Source: Sclerotinia nivalis (taxonomy: Eukaryota > Ascomycota > Leotiomycetes > Helotiales > Sclerotiniaceae). From it: 64,000 nt of DNA. Within the stretch, counting starts at the first letter, position 1. The number at the start of each line of letters is the position of its first letter. The stretch spans positions 1,178,001-1,242,000 of the forward strand of contig JAPEIS010000015.1 in the NCBI GenBank assembly GCA_029531795.1, read 5' to 3'. Position numbers and translations under genes: made by a program. Below the pieces are notes generated by a model. That model was not told the origin of the DNA. It saw only the letters and a program-made list of their open reading frames with translations, and did not search any database. Positions 22,505 through 34,848 of this stretch are shown here, one piece after another.

Positions 22505-24670
22505 GTTGGACTTAGAATTAAAACGGTTATGCTGTGATATGTATTGTTATATAAGTCTTGTGATTTGTTGAGGATGGATTTTTTTGGATTGATTAACCTT
22601 TGGGAAGGGTGTTTGGTAGATGTTTGGTGGGGTGCGGTGAGGACGAGGTTGGATGGATGGATGTTCATGGATTTTCATTTTCATTTCCATTTTCATTGTT
22701 ATGCGGTGAGAGGAGAGGAGATGGATGAGATGTTGCGCACAAGAAATGGCGTGGATAGAGATTGTTGATGAATACGCAATTTTAATATTGTCTTATGTGT
22801 GTCTATGGCGGTTAATCCAGAAAGTTTTAAGAGGTCAATGATATCGTGGAGGGTATTAATAAGAATACCGGATAGCCACTTGACCATAGGGCGGCATGAA
22901 ATGAATGGTAGCTAACTTTGCTAATACCATGTCCAACTCAAAGCGTGAGCCAAATAAGACCTGCCTAACTTTTTTTCGTTGTCGAGCTGCCAGCAAGATT
23001 GCAGGAGCAGAGAATCAATCGATTCGTCACCAGCTCGTATCTTGCAGACTAGAATGCCATACACCTATCATGGTAGCAAAATTTCCCTAACTTATTTGCG
23101 ACGTCGAGTGCATTCTCGACCGCGGCAGCGGCTCAAATCCATCTTCACCCTTCTCCAATCCAAAGCTCATTTTCATATCCCCTCAACTCTCGAACAACAA
23201 TCTATTCTTAATCAAAAAAAGTTAGTCCACATCACAAAACTTTTTCCTTGAACCAACCAAACCACCATCACAGCATTCCATAACGGAAAAAAACTTCAGA
23301 ACCCCACACTCAAAGCACCGTCAACGATCCCACACCGACGCCAAAAACCCGCTGCATATGACGATGCCACACGGATAATTGGCGTGAGTGTTTTTGTTAG
23401 GGATGTCAACCTCATACGGCTCTTCCTAAAGATAATTTTGAGGGTATTGATCTCATCATTGTAGTTTTTTTTTGGGTGGTGGTGGCTTGGTTGGTTGGTT
23501 GAGGGTGAGAGGAGAGAGGGAGAACTTACGGATGGTTGGGACGTAGGTGAGATGTGTTGGTGATAAGTGAGTTGAGAAGGAAGATGTGATATGTGGATTG
23601 AGCTGCTTGTTAGTGATGTAATAAAGCCTCATGATTGACATTGAATTGTGTATCTCGACGTATTGTCAATAGGTAGAGATATCATCGCGACCTGTCGGCC
23701 TTCTCCTAAGCATCACATCTCTACCGTCGATTGACATCTCACGTTTGATTTGTCCCCATTCTCACTTTCCAGTTGAGCAAGCAAGGCTCAATCAATTGTC
23801 ATCGCTGGGCGAACAAAATGTGCTTCAGCATCCCTAAGTTATGGTGATGATTGATGTACCTATTTTACCATTCCCACAACCACAAGAAAAAATTATTTTA
23901 GCTCGTTCAAGCTTTCCACGCTAGTTTCAGTGGTCCGGAATTACATAATCATGCACATCTCAACCAACAAGCTCCCTCAAATCAATGTTCCACGTGGTCA
24001 TTGATTTTGTTGCATATCTGGAGATGCGTCCCATCATCCTCTGCTCTCTTCTGCTTGAGTCTACCTTCACTCTTACACCCTTCCTTTTTCAGATATGCAA
24101 CAAAACAAATCCACCCGCGTGATATTCACATGACATCCATTTGCATCACACATCCGAAATCATTTTCCTCATCCCCGAGATAGCGGTACTTAAATCGAAA
24201 AGGCAATGCTAGGTATGCAACATGCCTAGGTATCAAAGTACAAGTACCTAGAAATCCATATGTTGTACAGTATCATCCATAAACCACGCACTGATATATG
24301 ATCCAGATTCCAGGCTCGTTTCAAAACATTCTCATCCTCATCCTCATACTTTCGGTACTTCCCTTCCCTTCCGCAATTGACAATGTGATTGACACAACAC
24401 CTCGTCCAAACAAAAGCTCATCCCATCCCATCCTACCTTATATTTAACCTCCTGTTTCGTTTCGTTTCATATCCAAAACATTGTTTTCTTACCTACCAAC
24501 CTACCTGATCTCATTCATTCCATCCCATGTGATCCGATTTCATGCTATCCCATCCCACATCACATAATTGCACAATAAACCCCCGACAACCCCCCTCCCA
24601 TCCCCAGGAAATTTCAGGACCTCAACTCTCTTTCTCCCCTCGCCAAAATTAAAATTTCGGGAGACAATCA

Positions 24671-24716
24671 TATCACATCACATCACATCACATCACATCA
24701 CATCACATCACATCAA
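24671..24716. repeat. pentanucleotide microsatellite (ATCAC)n
   Basis: About nine uninterrupted copies of ATCAC. The open frame that spans it (ITSHH repeats) is a product of the repeat and not a gene. Confidence 0.93.
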
Positions 24717-25831
24717 GGATCAAACATTAAACATCAAACATCACATCACTCAAGGATCAACATTCATTCAATGCCGTCAATGTATAAGATAAACAACATA
24801 AAATAAAGTAAATCAAATCGGGAATCAACAATCAAAAATCAATATAAAATAAACCAAAAACTCAAATATCCGCAATTATTTTCCTAATACTCGAGTACCA
24901 TCACACCATCCATACTTCTCCAAAATTTAACTTTTTATGTAAGATACCTACTCGAGTAGATCACCGCTCATAGATCATCAGGACATTTGTAACTTTATTT
25001 GTGCTTTGCTTTGCATGACATGAAAAATAAAGAAACTTAAACTTAAACATATCGGCTCCACTGCGTACTTTATTGCATACCCTACTCCGCAGGTAAGGGT
25101 CCATAATAACCGGAAACGACCCATATGGCCCATATGGGAAGTTATTCCTTTAAATTCGCGCAAGGTGGAAAAGATAGGAATAGGAAGGAAATCACAAGCA
25201 CGGTAGGGAAATCAGATGAGATTTTAGAATCTTTGGATATCTTGGTAAACATTGCTGTATGTCTGTATGTCTGTCTGTCTGTATGGTCTTGTCCTTTACC
25301 TAGGTAGGTAATAGCAATTAAGGCTCAGTTTAACCCATCCATTACATCGTTTCATGTCCTCCACCTCCATGAGACCTCATCTCCTTGCCCATCGAAATAC
25401 ACGAGTACTATTCCATCCAAGTACCCCCAAATCCTAATCCAAATCAACGCGATGATATCCTTTGATGTCTTAAAGAGAGTATGTGATGGATAAATGACAA
25501 TTAATGAAATAGACCCAAAAAGAGTGTGTGGGAGTCCGCCCTAAAAGAAAAACTCCGGGATATAGCCAATCCATGGATATCGACCGACCAAACAAACAAA
25601 CATCTTCCCCTCCAACCCCACAAATGAAATTCCAGGCCGTAATAACTCCTCCTCCACCGGTTTTTCCATGACAGTCGAAAGAGACGTAAATGTAAAAGAT
25701 TATATGCAATAATCATGAAAGGAGCGTAAAGAAAGGTTCATCAAGTGACGAGTGGTAATAAAGTATGTACATCGAAAGTTGTAAAAGGTAGCATCAAGCT
25801 GTAGAATGAAGAGAAACCTGTCTCATATATT

Positions 25832-26620
25832 CTAGATCCATACCGGTCCTATGGTAGGTTTGACTTCACCGAAAGCACTCATGAATAGTCCTTGTATTTC
25901 GCTCATGTAGTCTTCGGCTCTGAATTTAAATAATCCTCTTGATATCAACTCTTGTTCTTCCTCATCGACAACGGCTAAGGTTTCCTTGGTGATACCATAT
26001 TCTTCAGCAATCTCGGTGACCTGAGCAAGTTCGTTGCCGAAAGGATGCGGCTCAGCAGCTGCCGCTTCCTCAACATTTACCGAAAACATATGCATTGTCG
26101 ATCTGACTGTGGTAGTGCTCTTTGGTGACGACATTCTTGCAACAGAGTTTTTGCGCGAGATGATTTCGTGGTTCTTTTTAGTGTGTGAAGGGGCTCTCTG
26201 TGGGATGCCGGGTGCTTCATCACGAAATGCGATTTCAATCGACTTTTTGCCAAAGTTGAATGCCGAAAGATGATCTCCTGCTGGAGTTATCGGTGATCGA
26301 GATTCGATCGACAATGTGTCGGCCGAAGTCAAACTTGTCGAGCTAGTCATCCGTGAGGTATCTGACTCTTCTCCGGAATGAGTTGATGCAGTGCTGCTCG
26401 AAGCAATTCGTTTACTGGCATCTTTTGGGTAGAGATCCGGAGCATTGTATGACAACATATTGGTGGTAGAAAGAAGCTCAGTTGGTCCAGAAATCTGTGA
26501 GCGCTTAATAGTTCCATGCGCAAACTTGGGGGTTATGGATCGTTGCGCAGTTGGTGAAGGAGGGGCGACATCGAGCTGCTTCTTTGCCTTCCTCGCTGTA
26601 AATGCGCGTGCAAGAGACAT
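25832..26620 (-). CDS. conserved fungal protein of unknown function
   Basis: A single uninterrupted frame of 262 codons starts at ATG 26620. The first two thirds are S/T/P-rich and look disordered (SRMTSSTSLTSADTLS-type runs), with basic patches near the start (TARKAKKQ). The last 80 residues look folded: 'FGNELAQVTEIAEEYG', then an acidic EEEQEL and 'GLFKFRAEDYMSEI'. I recognise the general type as a conserved ascomycete hypothetical protein but no domain. It stands alone between two gene-poor regions, divergent from nothing nearby. Length, codon-like usage and the absence of stops make it a convincing gene. Confidence 0.72.
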   Translation of the reverse strand: MSLARAFTARKAKKQLDVAPPSPTAQRSITPKFAHGTIKRSQISGPTELLSTTNMLSYNAPDLYPKDASKRIASSSTASTHSGEESDTSRMTSSTSLTSADTLSIESRSPITPAGDHLSAFNFGKKSIEIAFRDEAPGIPQRAPSHTKKNHEIISRKNSVARMSSPKSTTTVRSTMHMFSVNVEEAAAAEPHPFGNELAQVTEIAEEYGITKETLAVVDEEEQELISRGLFKFRAEDYMSEIQGLFMSAFGEVKPTIGPVWI

Positions 26621-29600
26621 TTTTGCTGATATGGAATCTGTTCTGCGGATAATAAGAATAAACTACTTTTTTGCCAGTGATATAGTGGGGGTATCGGTAG
26701 CCCCGGTAAGATATTCCGGATTTAATTGTCCGACGGGTAATCTTTAGTAGTGTGCAGGAGATCGATTGAACAAGGTTGGTAAGTTGATCAGATGTATCCT
26801 GCAGGTGAGCTTATGGGATATTTCTGGTTGGACAGGAAATATTATTTGAAGCTCTGAAAGTGTGTCGCGCGACTAAATTTTTTTTTTTTCTGTAGGAATG
26901 ACCTGAATTTTGAAGGAATTACTCAGTGACGCAAATCTAAGATCGAGGCGGGCCGATATTCAAAAAGTGACTCCTTGAGTTTACTTTTGATTTGTTGTAT
27001 AGAAGTGAATATGTGTACTGGAAATTTGATTTGACGTGATGTGTAATAGCAACGAAAATAGTGAATTTCTGCTCAACACGTCTCTTTCGCAGTGTCCAGG
27101 AATCAAGGTTTGGAAGTTGAAAGCTATTTTGATATCTCTGGGGCGTGTAAAATATTCGAAAGATTACTCAGAGGGAGGGATCGTGGGATATGTGGATTTC
27201 CTGTTTGTCGATAATGAATGTGTCGAACAACCTGTATCCAGCAATCAAGCAAACTTTGAAGGAATGTATAGTCCAACACTCTTTTCGTCACTGATATCTA
27301 ATCGATCCTGCGATGACTGAAATAATAAAGGCCTTTGGCGTTGTGAGATGTTGAGCAAAAGAAGAGGAGAGAAAAAGAAGGATTCGAAGGAGGTGGAAAG
27401 CCTACTTTGGTTAAACGGAGTTGTAAAAGGCAAAAAAGGCAAAAGGCAAAATGCAAAATTGCGCCAAAAGATGCTAATTCTTCCTTTTGATCTTTTGACC
27501 GAAGCCAAAAGGCAAAGACAAGCACTTCCAAGGTTATACTTAAGAGACAGGTCCGTTCACAAGGATTCTTTTCTCACCAGGATTATATTATAACCAACAT
27601 GCCGCTAAGGGGGAAGGGAAGTTGATAATTTTTTGGCATGCCCCTTGTTAAAAAGATGCCCAAGCTTTCACAGGGCATAAATGAGCATTGATTGGACGAT
27701 AATGGGAAAAGAAACCACACAGAAAATGAAGAAAACATCACATACTCCGTACACTAGAGAATTATCCCCTACAAAAAAGTAATCATTCATCCAATTACAT
27801 CGATTCAATGAAGTGAAGCCGTGTTGGACCGGAGTTATCGTTCTCCTTATGATCAACAATCAACTCCCCCATCAGGTAAATAACCCGATATCATTATCTG
27901 AGCGCTAATAACTCATGAAAACAATTGTAAGCTTCATTCAAAGATTATTCATTCATTCATCCATTGTTCAATAGGTTCGATCCAACTCCTCTATCTCATG
28001 CATTTACTAGTCCATCACCGGACATTCTACAATCAAAGTCAAAATCTACAAATGATCCATAAATTCCGGTCTTCTAAACGCCCGGTCAAGAAGGCGTAGC
28101 GCAGTCCGCGCAGCTCGCGTATGTATGTGGTAGCTCAAGTGGGCCAATCATCATATCGACAGGGACATGTAATCTCTGATTTGACCATTTCAACCCATCT
28201 GATGTTTCACCGTTTCAGGTACATGATCCCTCGTGGAGGAAAAAAGGTATGTCTGATTATCAGTCATTGGACATGTGTTATGGATGAAGCATGAACATGG
28301 TAAGCATGGCCAAAGCGAAAGCGGACGCGAAAAATGTACATTGCAATGAACGTGCGTTTATGTGTGTGAATCGTGAAATGGGGATTTGTGAAAGGATTGG
28401 AAGCATGAAAATAGCTAGCGGTAGCTAGCGGCACCGGTAGAATGAGAGTGAAAGTGGGACATAGATGGGGGTAATGATTACAAAACAAGTCCACGAATAT
28501 ATTATATTATTTGTATCTAACTTCCTATTGCGCATTAAGAGATAAAATTAGTTTCTCATTTCGCCGTCTATCAGGATCTCTTCAGCAGCACACTGCATTT
28601 ATTTGCATTCCCCAACTACCTACCTAAATGAGCCTATCTTCGAATTAACAAGCGACACACTAACAGTGCAACTTCAGAAGGAATGGGACGAGGCGAAAAG
28701 GATCAATTATCTAGATCATCTGATACAATGACATTATCGAATCCCCCATTCCATGATTCCTAGCCTATTTCTAGCACACGAAAGCCTAGATGTACAAAGC
28801 TTCGTCATCCATGTTACACTGCTGAGTGTAATTTTAGTTGTAGTCTCCGCCGGGTAGATGTGGTATGCACTAAGTAAAGCCTCAGCCTGTATTCCGTGTT
28901 ATCCAAGCCCTAAATAATTAATCTGATGCCTACCTAAACCGCCAAATTTCCATCTCCGTTTCCCTTTCCCTTTCCATTTCCATTTCCATTCATTTCTCCT
29001 ACAGGAAAGATTTACTTTTCGTTCTAGCTCCGACAGTGCAACAAACTAACATTGACTGACACTTAAACGCCATTTTACGCAACACGCGTTGCGCTTTGAC
29101 ACTCCATAGTTCATCCCATCCCATTCCATCCTATTCCAACCGTCTATTCTAGATCCCCAAACCATTCCAAACGCTTTCGAGGACTCTGACTCTAACTCTG
29201 ATTCTCCCCCGGATCCGATTCCTCCACCAAATCCCCTTACGTGAACATGTGCGCGCTTCCATCAGGCTGAATTTCTTACTGTGTTTTTCTTATTCAAATT
29301 TCTATTTTTTTCGGGACGAACGGACGGACGTGGAGTTTCTTATGGGCTGTGCGGTTTCGAGGTTACGGAATATGATGTGATTTGCTGTATGCTGTATTCA
29401 CGAACTTCGTATGTTGTGCGAGCTGCATCATTTCACACATTTCATACATTTTCATCTATTTATATCCAAATTCGATATAATATTATGTTTTTCGTTATGA
29501 TATAGAAATCACTCGAAATGAGATGTAGCAAGCCATGAAGAAAATGCTTCACTTTATGTTGTTTATGTCCATACTTAGTCATTCTGGCGAGGTTTGATCT

Positions 29601-29746
29601 TCAAACAAAATCTCCGTGTGAAACTTCGGGGGGGATCTACAGTTACCGTCTGAAATAGAATTGCGAAGTGCAAAGATTGCCGAAGTAAATTATTTTGATT
29701 TGGTATTTAAATTTGGCGTCGTCTTTATAGATAGACATGTGCTTAT
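26621..29746. other. 3.1-kb gene-poor region
   Basis: No convincing coding sequence. There are pyrimidine-rich (TTTCC)n-like steps at 28966-28995 and an A/T homopolymer at 26878-26889. Frames at 27036-27320 and 27245-27593 were examined and show no motif. Confidence 0.4.
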
Positions 29747-31423
29747 TTAATCATCCTCGTCCATAGACTCAACTTCACCTCCATCGCCTTCTTCAAGCTC
29801 TTCATCATCATCTTCCGACTCGCTATCATTTTGTACACCCACTAACCTTTCCTTTATTTCTCCTTCGACAGGTGCCACTCTATCCGCAAATGCACGTCGT
29901 ACACCGGGGTTGGTACTGCAGTCCCAAACTTGTACGATTCCTTTACTGCCTGCTACAGCAAGTCTGAAACTGACTTCTTCGTCTGGTGCAAAGGTTGTTG
30001 AGAAAACCTTTCCAACATCCAAGTCTCGTGATACTACCATTGTAGGTCCGGTGGGCTGTATGTTCCAGAGCTTAACTTGCTTATCTCCTGATCCGGTAGC
30101 CAAAAATCCAGGAATAGTAGGGTTTATATCGAAGGCAGAGACAGAATCGTCATGTGCTTGTAGCATCCATACTGGTTTAGTGGCACCGGGGTTTGCTGGA
30201 GCTTTTCGGATATCGTGGAAGTGAATAACACCACTCTCAGTTGAGACGTAGAAGTAATTTGGGTCGTGAGGGTCCCAACGAACATTTTCGACGTCACTTT
30301 CTACTCCCCATCTAGGTGCTTTCGCATCTGGAGCTCTCATATCTGCAGCTACCACTGTTCTATCATAACTACCACTCAGCAGAACGGTAGATTCCTTTGG
30401 ATGCCAGGCTAACGAGCATACTTTGTCTGTATGATGTGTGTATGACTTTGCACATGTGGTAGTGTGTAAATCCCAAAGTTTGACTGTCTTATCTGCCGAT
30501 GAAGAGGCCAGTAGATTTCGGTGATGTCTGTTGGCAGCTAATGAGAGAACTGCATCTACGTGAAATTCGTCATTGGCCTTTTTCGACTTCTTGTTCTTCT
30601 TCTTCTTCTTGGCTCCTTCGTCTCCACCTTTGTTTTGTCCACCTTGCCCCAGAATAGCATTAGGGTACATGCAATCGACTGTATCTAAATCCCAAATCTC
30701 AATATCCGGGTCGAATGTTCCAACGGCGACGAAATTTGCCCTTGAGTCCTTATCAACACTGGGTTTTCCGACAGGCAAGTCGAGCCATTCCACACATAAA
30801 GGTATTGCCGGTAACATTATATCGTGATGTACGTAGAGGTTATCAGCTTCATCTTCGTAAACGTATACTTCAAGATGTGCAACCTCATCCTCTATTTTTG
30901 CCGCCAGTAGCATGTTGTCTGTTGCCAATATTTGAAGTTCTTCCCTGTCCTCATCTTCATCTTCCACATTCCCTGCCATCGTAATATATGGATCCTCTTC
31001 ATTCGACTCGTGGTATGCAAGTGATTTAACATTTCCAAACATACCCATCCCCTCACCACCTTCCTTGTCTTCTTCAACGTCATCATCGTAATGATCCAAG
31101 TCGTATTCTTTTAAATCATCATCCTCCTCACTGCGTCAAAGTCAGCGGAATCCAGTGAATTGTGAGGACCAAACGAACGTTTTTGACTTAACTCCTTTCG
31201 AAACGGCTTCGTCATCTGAGCCCTCATCATCTACCATAGCATCTGGATCTGCGCCATTTTCTGCTGTGTTCTGCGCTTCCTCCAAATCCTCGTTCGCATC
31301 ATCTAATTGCAACTTCGCGAGATCAGCAATTCGTTGAAATTCTTCTTCGTCAAAGTTGTATTTTGTTGGGAAAGGAGCTGCGAAGCCGCGGGGGACCCAG
31401 GCTGTTGCTGTGATCATAGACAT
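29747..31423 (-). CDS. pwp1: PWP1-type WD40 ribosome biogenesis protein
   Basis: Two exons, about complement(join(29747-31130, 31179-31423)), give 542 residues. The N-terminus 'TATAWVPRGFAAPFPTKY' is the PWP1 signature, followed by an acidic stretch. WD repeats follow: 'VAVGTFDPDIEIWDL', 'LASSSADKTVKLWDL', 'LLSGSYDRTVVAADMR', 'FLATGSGDKQVKLWNI' and 'LAVAGSKGIVQVWD', with a lysine-rich insert (KKKKKNKKSKK) between repeats one and two and an acidic C-terminus. PWP1 acts in the nucleolus in rRNA transcription and 60S assembly. The acceptor at 31130 is clear; the donor could be 31179 (GTTCGT) or 31188 (GTCAAA), both in phase 2. It shares a 419-bp promoter with PRP16. Confidence 0.9.
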
Positions 31424-31842
31424 GGTGATTTGATATTATACCACAAATTGCAAAAGAGCTCACAAATTGACTGGAGCGGGGATATAAAAAATAAATTGTT
31501 CCATTTGATCAACTTTTTTTTATCTTAGCGTTATCTTGACCATGATAATGCGGCCGCTCGATGCCGCTAGCGTCATATGCCTATCTTCTCAGCCCTTAGC
31601 TTCAAGCTCTAAAACACGACAAGCCATGAATTAATTATCTTTCAAAATCCCCGAGGCAATTATATTTGAGATCCTGAAAACTTTGGGATTCCAAATCAGC
31701 AATCAACAATTATAGTTATTGTACTTCTTCTATCTTGTTCAAATTAACTGCGGGCCTCAGAGACGTGCAGCAAAACTTTTGAGAAAGGTGTGATTCAGTC
31801 CGGCTCAAAATAAACAAATAAACATCAACACTTCGACACAAA
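31424..31842. promoter_or_regulatory. bidirectional promoter PWP1 / PRP16
   Basis: Two housekeeping genes start divergently 419 bp apart with no reading frame between them, so both promoters must lie here. A NotI-like GC-rich patch (gcggccgc) sits at 31550-31557 in otherwise AT-rich sequence. No specific factor site is claimed. Confidence 0.55.
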
Positions 31843-34800
31843 ATGGGTCGCGAAGATGGAGAAGCCAGTCCCAAGCGGCGCAGGTTGGACTTTAATCCTT
31901 TAAAATCTGATGATCGATTCACAGTACCAGGTCGGCCTTCTACTTCTCGCGGCAGTAGCAGACCTCCCTCGAAATTTCAAAGCCGATCAAGCAATGGCTC
32001 TGCGATGCCACGATACACTCCTTCGGCCCGGTCGGTCCCTAAGCAGAATGAATTTGATGGTCCAGAGCCATTTGTCGATGAGGAGGATTCGAAAGCTCTA
32101 GATAGAGATTGGTATGCGGGTGATGAGATGGGACACACCTTTGGAGATGATTCGCATAACCCATTCGGCTCCTATGACAATTCTTGGGCAGAACAGCAAC
32201 GAGAAGCAGCTTTGGTCGAAAAGAAAACGGGAAAGCGCCAGAGCGCCCGCGCTCATCAAAAACAAAAAGATGTTGATGCATGGGAGACAAATCGAATGCT
32301 TACCTCTGGTGTTGCACAGCGAAGAGACTTTGGCGATGACTTTGAGGATGACGAGGAGGCTACTAGAGTGCATCTTCTCGTACATGATCTGAAACCTCCG
32401 TTTTTAGATGGAAGAACAGTCTTCTCGAAACAATTGGAGCCTGTGCCTGCGGTGCGTGATTTTCAGAGCGATATGGCAGTATTTAGCCGGAAGGGGAGTA
32501 AAGTAGTAAAGGAGAGGCGGCAGCAGAAAGAGAGACAAAAGCAGGCTCAAGAAGCAACGAATATGGCTGGTACGGCGCTTGGGAATCTTATGGGGATAAA
32601 AGAAGAAGAAGGCGATAGCGCTGCCCCAATGATGGGCGAGGAAGAACCCCAAGGGAGCAGTAAATTTGCGCAACATATGAAGAAGAACGACGGCGCTAGC
32701 AACTTCAGTCAGAGCAAGTCGTTGAGAGAGCAGAGGGAATACCTTCCCGCATTTGCCGTGCGAGAAGATCTTCTCAGGGTCATACGAGATAACCAGGTGG
32801 TAATCTGTGTTGGTGAGACTGGGTCCGGTAAAACTACCCAACTCACTCAGTTTCTCTACGAAGAGGGTTATGGAAACACGGGTCTGATAGGATGCACGCA
32901 ACCCCGAAGAGTGGCGGCTATGTCTGTAGCGAAGCGTGTCAGTGAGGAGATGGAGTGCAAATTAGGGGGTACTGTCGGTTATGCTATTCGATTTGAGGAC
33001 TGTACGAGCAAGGAAACAGTGATAAAGTATATGACAGATGGTGTCTTGCTAAGAGAATCATTAAACGAGCCAGATTTGGATCGTTATTCCTGCGTTATCA
33101 TGGATGAAGCTCACGAGCGGGCGCTCAATACAGATGTCCTTATGGGCTTATTCAAAAAGGTTCTTGCACGTCGTAGAGATCTTAAGCTGATAGTGACATC
33201 TGCAACGATGAACTCTAAAAGATTTTCAGATTTCTATGGTGGAGCCCCCGAATTTTTCATTCCCGGACGTACTTTTCCAGTTGATATCATGTATCACCGC
33301 TCACCCGTGGAAGACTATGTGGATCAGGCAGTTCAGCAAGTATTGGCTATTCATGTATCCCAGGGTGCAGGTGATATATTAGTGTTTATGACTGGACAAG
33401 AAGATATTGAATGTACTTGTGAGCTTATCCAGGAACGTCTCAATGCTCTCAACGATCCACCGAAGCTTAGCATTCTACCTATTTACAGTCAAATGCCTGC
33501 AGATTTGCAAGCCAAAATCTTCGACAGAGCCGCACCTGGTGTTAGAAAGGTCATCGTAGCGACAAACATCGCTGAAACCAGTTTGACTGTCGATGGTATT
33601 ATGTATGTTGTGGATGCTGGATATTCGAAGTTAAAGGTGTACAACCCGCGTATGGGAATGGATACTTTGCAAATCACGCCGATTTCACAGGCAAATGCAT
33701 CTCAACGTGCTGGTCGTGCCGGTCGTACCGGACCAGGAAAAGCTTTTCACCTCTTTACTGAAGCTGCCTTCAAGGATGAACTTTATATTCAAACCATTCC
33801 CGAAATCCAACGCACAAACCTCAGCAATACTGTTCTATTGTTGAAGTCATTGGGGGTGAAAGACTTACTTGATTTTGATTTCATGGACCCTCCACCTCAA
33901 GATACTATCACAACCTCGTTATTCGACCTTTGGGCGCTCGGGGCACTTGACAACATTGGGGAATTGACGGACATAGGAAGGAAAATGACGGCTTTCCCCA
34001 TGGACCCTTCCCTAGCCAAATTACTAATCACGTCTGAAGAATACGGCTGCAGCGAAGAAATGCTCACCATAGTTTCTATGCTCTCCGTCCCCAGCGTCTT
34101 TTATCGTCCAAAAGAACGTCAGGATGAATCAGACGCCGCACGCGAAAAGTTCTTTGTCCCCGAATCAGATCATCTGACTTACCTCCACGTCTATTCGCAA
34201 TGGAAATCCAATGGGTATTCGGATGCTTGGTGTACACGTCATTTCCTCCATCCAAAATCCCTTCGTCGAGCAAAGGAGATCAAGGAACAGTTGTTAGATA
34301 TCATGAAAATGCAACGCATGAACATGGTCTCTTGCGGCACTGACTGGGACGTTATACGCAAATGCATATGTTCGGGTTACTACCACCAAGCGGCAAAAGT
34401 CAAGGGAATAGGCGAATATGTTAATTTACGCACTTCAGTCACAGTACAGTTACATCCTACATCGGCCCTTTATGGACTTGGATATCTACCTGATTATGTC
34501 GTTTATCACGAGTTAATTCTTACATCGAAAGAATACATGTCGACTGTCACATCTGTAGATCCACATTGGCTGGCGGAATTAGGTGGTGTGTTCTTTAGTG
34601 TGAAAGAGAAGGGATATAGTGCGAGGGAGAAAAGGGTTACCGAAGTGGAATTCAATAGAAAGATGGAGATCGAGGCCAAGATGGCTGAGGATAAATTGAG
34701 AGAAGAAAAGCGAATAGAGGCGGAGAACAATAAACTGGCGAGAAAACCGATGGCCATCACCGATGGAAGCGGGCCGGTAGTTAAAAAAGTCGCTGCAAAG

Positions 34801-34848
34801 GGTGCTGTGAGAAGACCTGTGGCGAGAAGACCGGGGAGAGGATTCTGA
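31843..34848 (+). CDS. prp16: pre-mRNA-splicing ATP-dependent RNA helicase PRP16 (DEAH box)
   Basis: A single intronless frame of 1001 residues with an AAAATGGG start. The N-terminal 290 residues carry PRP16-specific blocks: '[12 protein letters not shown]', '[13 protein letters not shown]', '[17 protein letters not shown]'. The helicase core shows motif [11 protein letters not shown] (about residue 324), motif II DEAH (about 420), motif III SAT (about 452) and motif [12 protein letters not shown] (about 621), followed by the winged-helix, ratchet and OB-fold regions shared by DEAH splicing helicases. PRP16 remodels the spliceosome after the first catalytic step to allow exon ligation. The paralogues PRP2, PRP22 and PRP43 lack this N-terminus. 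Confidence 0.96.
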   Translation: MGREDGEASPKRRRLDFNPLKSDDRFTVPGRPSTSRGSSRPPSKFQSRSSNGSAMPRYTPSARSVPKQNEFDGPEPFVDEEDSKALDRDWYAGDEMGHTFGDDSHNPFGSYDNSWAEQQREAALVEKKTGKRQSARAHQKQKDVDAWETNRMLTSGVAQRRDFGDDFEDDEEATRVHLLVHDLKPPFLDGRTVFSKQLEPVPAVRDFQSDMAVFSRKGSKVVKERRQQKERQKQAQEATNMAGTALGNLMGIKEEEGDSAAPMMGEEEPQGSSKFAQHMKKNDGASNFSQSKSLREQREYLPAFAVREDLLRVIRDNQVVICVGETGSGKTTQLTQFLYEEGYGNTGLIGCTQPRRVAAMSVAKRVSEEMECKLGGTVGYAIRFEDCTSKETVIKYMTDGVLLRESLNEPDLDRYSCVIMDEAHERALNTDVLMGLFKKVLARRRDLKLIVTSATMNSKRFSDFYGGAPEFFIPGRTFPVDIMYHRSPVEDYVDQAVQQVLAIHVSQGAGDILVFMTGQEDIECTCELIQERLNALNDPPKLSILPIYSQMPADLQAKIFDRAAPGVRKVIVATNIAETSLTVDGIMYVVDAGYSKLKVYNPRMGMDTLQITPISQANASQRAGRAGRTGPGKAFHLFTEAAFKDELYIQTIPEIQRTNLSNTVLLLKSLGVKDLLDFDFMDPPPQDTITTSLFDLWALGALDNIGELTDIGRKMTAFPMDPSLAKLLITSEEYGCSEEMLTIVSMLSVPSVFYRPKERQDESDAAREKFFVPESDHLTYLHVYSQWKSNGYSDAWCTRHFLHPKSLRRAKEIKEQLLDIMKMQRMNMVSCGTDWDVIRKCICSGYYHQAAKVKGIGEYVNLRTSVTVQLHPTSALYGLGYLPDYVVYHELILTSKEYMSTVTSVDPHWLAELGGVFFSVKEKGYSAREKRVTEVEFNRKMEIEAKMAEDKLREEKRIEAENNKLARKPMAITDGSGPVVKKVAAKGAVRRPVARRPGRGF

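Larger units (their letters stand above)
21144..25831. other. 4.7-kb gene-poor region with simple repeats
   Basis: No reading frame here shows a family motif or plausible splicing. It contains the minisatellite at 22174-22302, G/T-rich tandem stretches at 22436-22504, the pentanucleotide array at 24671-24716 and a short TGTCTG repeat at 25256-25285. Long 5' leaders or untranslated RNAs of the flanking genes are possible. Confidence 0.4.

Noticed and set aside
24568..24792. reading frame with ITSHH repeats
   Set aside because: The frame is produced by the ATCAC pentanucleotide repeat and has no other coding signal.
27971..27985. B-box-like GGTTCGATCC suggesting a tRNA
   Set aside because: The flanks cannot form a T-arm stem and no A-box or acceptor stem is present upstream.
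28085..28125. A-box-like gtagcgcagtccgcgcagc
   Set aside because: No matching B-box within tRNA distance and no cloverleaf can be drawn.
32404..32901. 165-codon minus-strand frame
   Set aside because: It lies wholly inside the antisense strand of PRP16, whose sense frame is strongly conserved.
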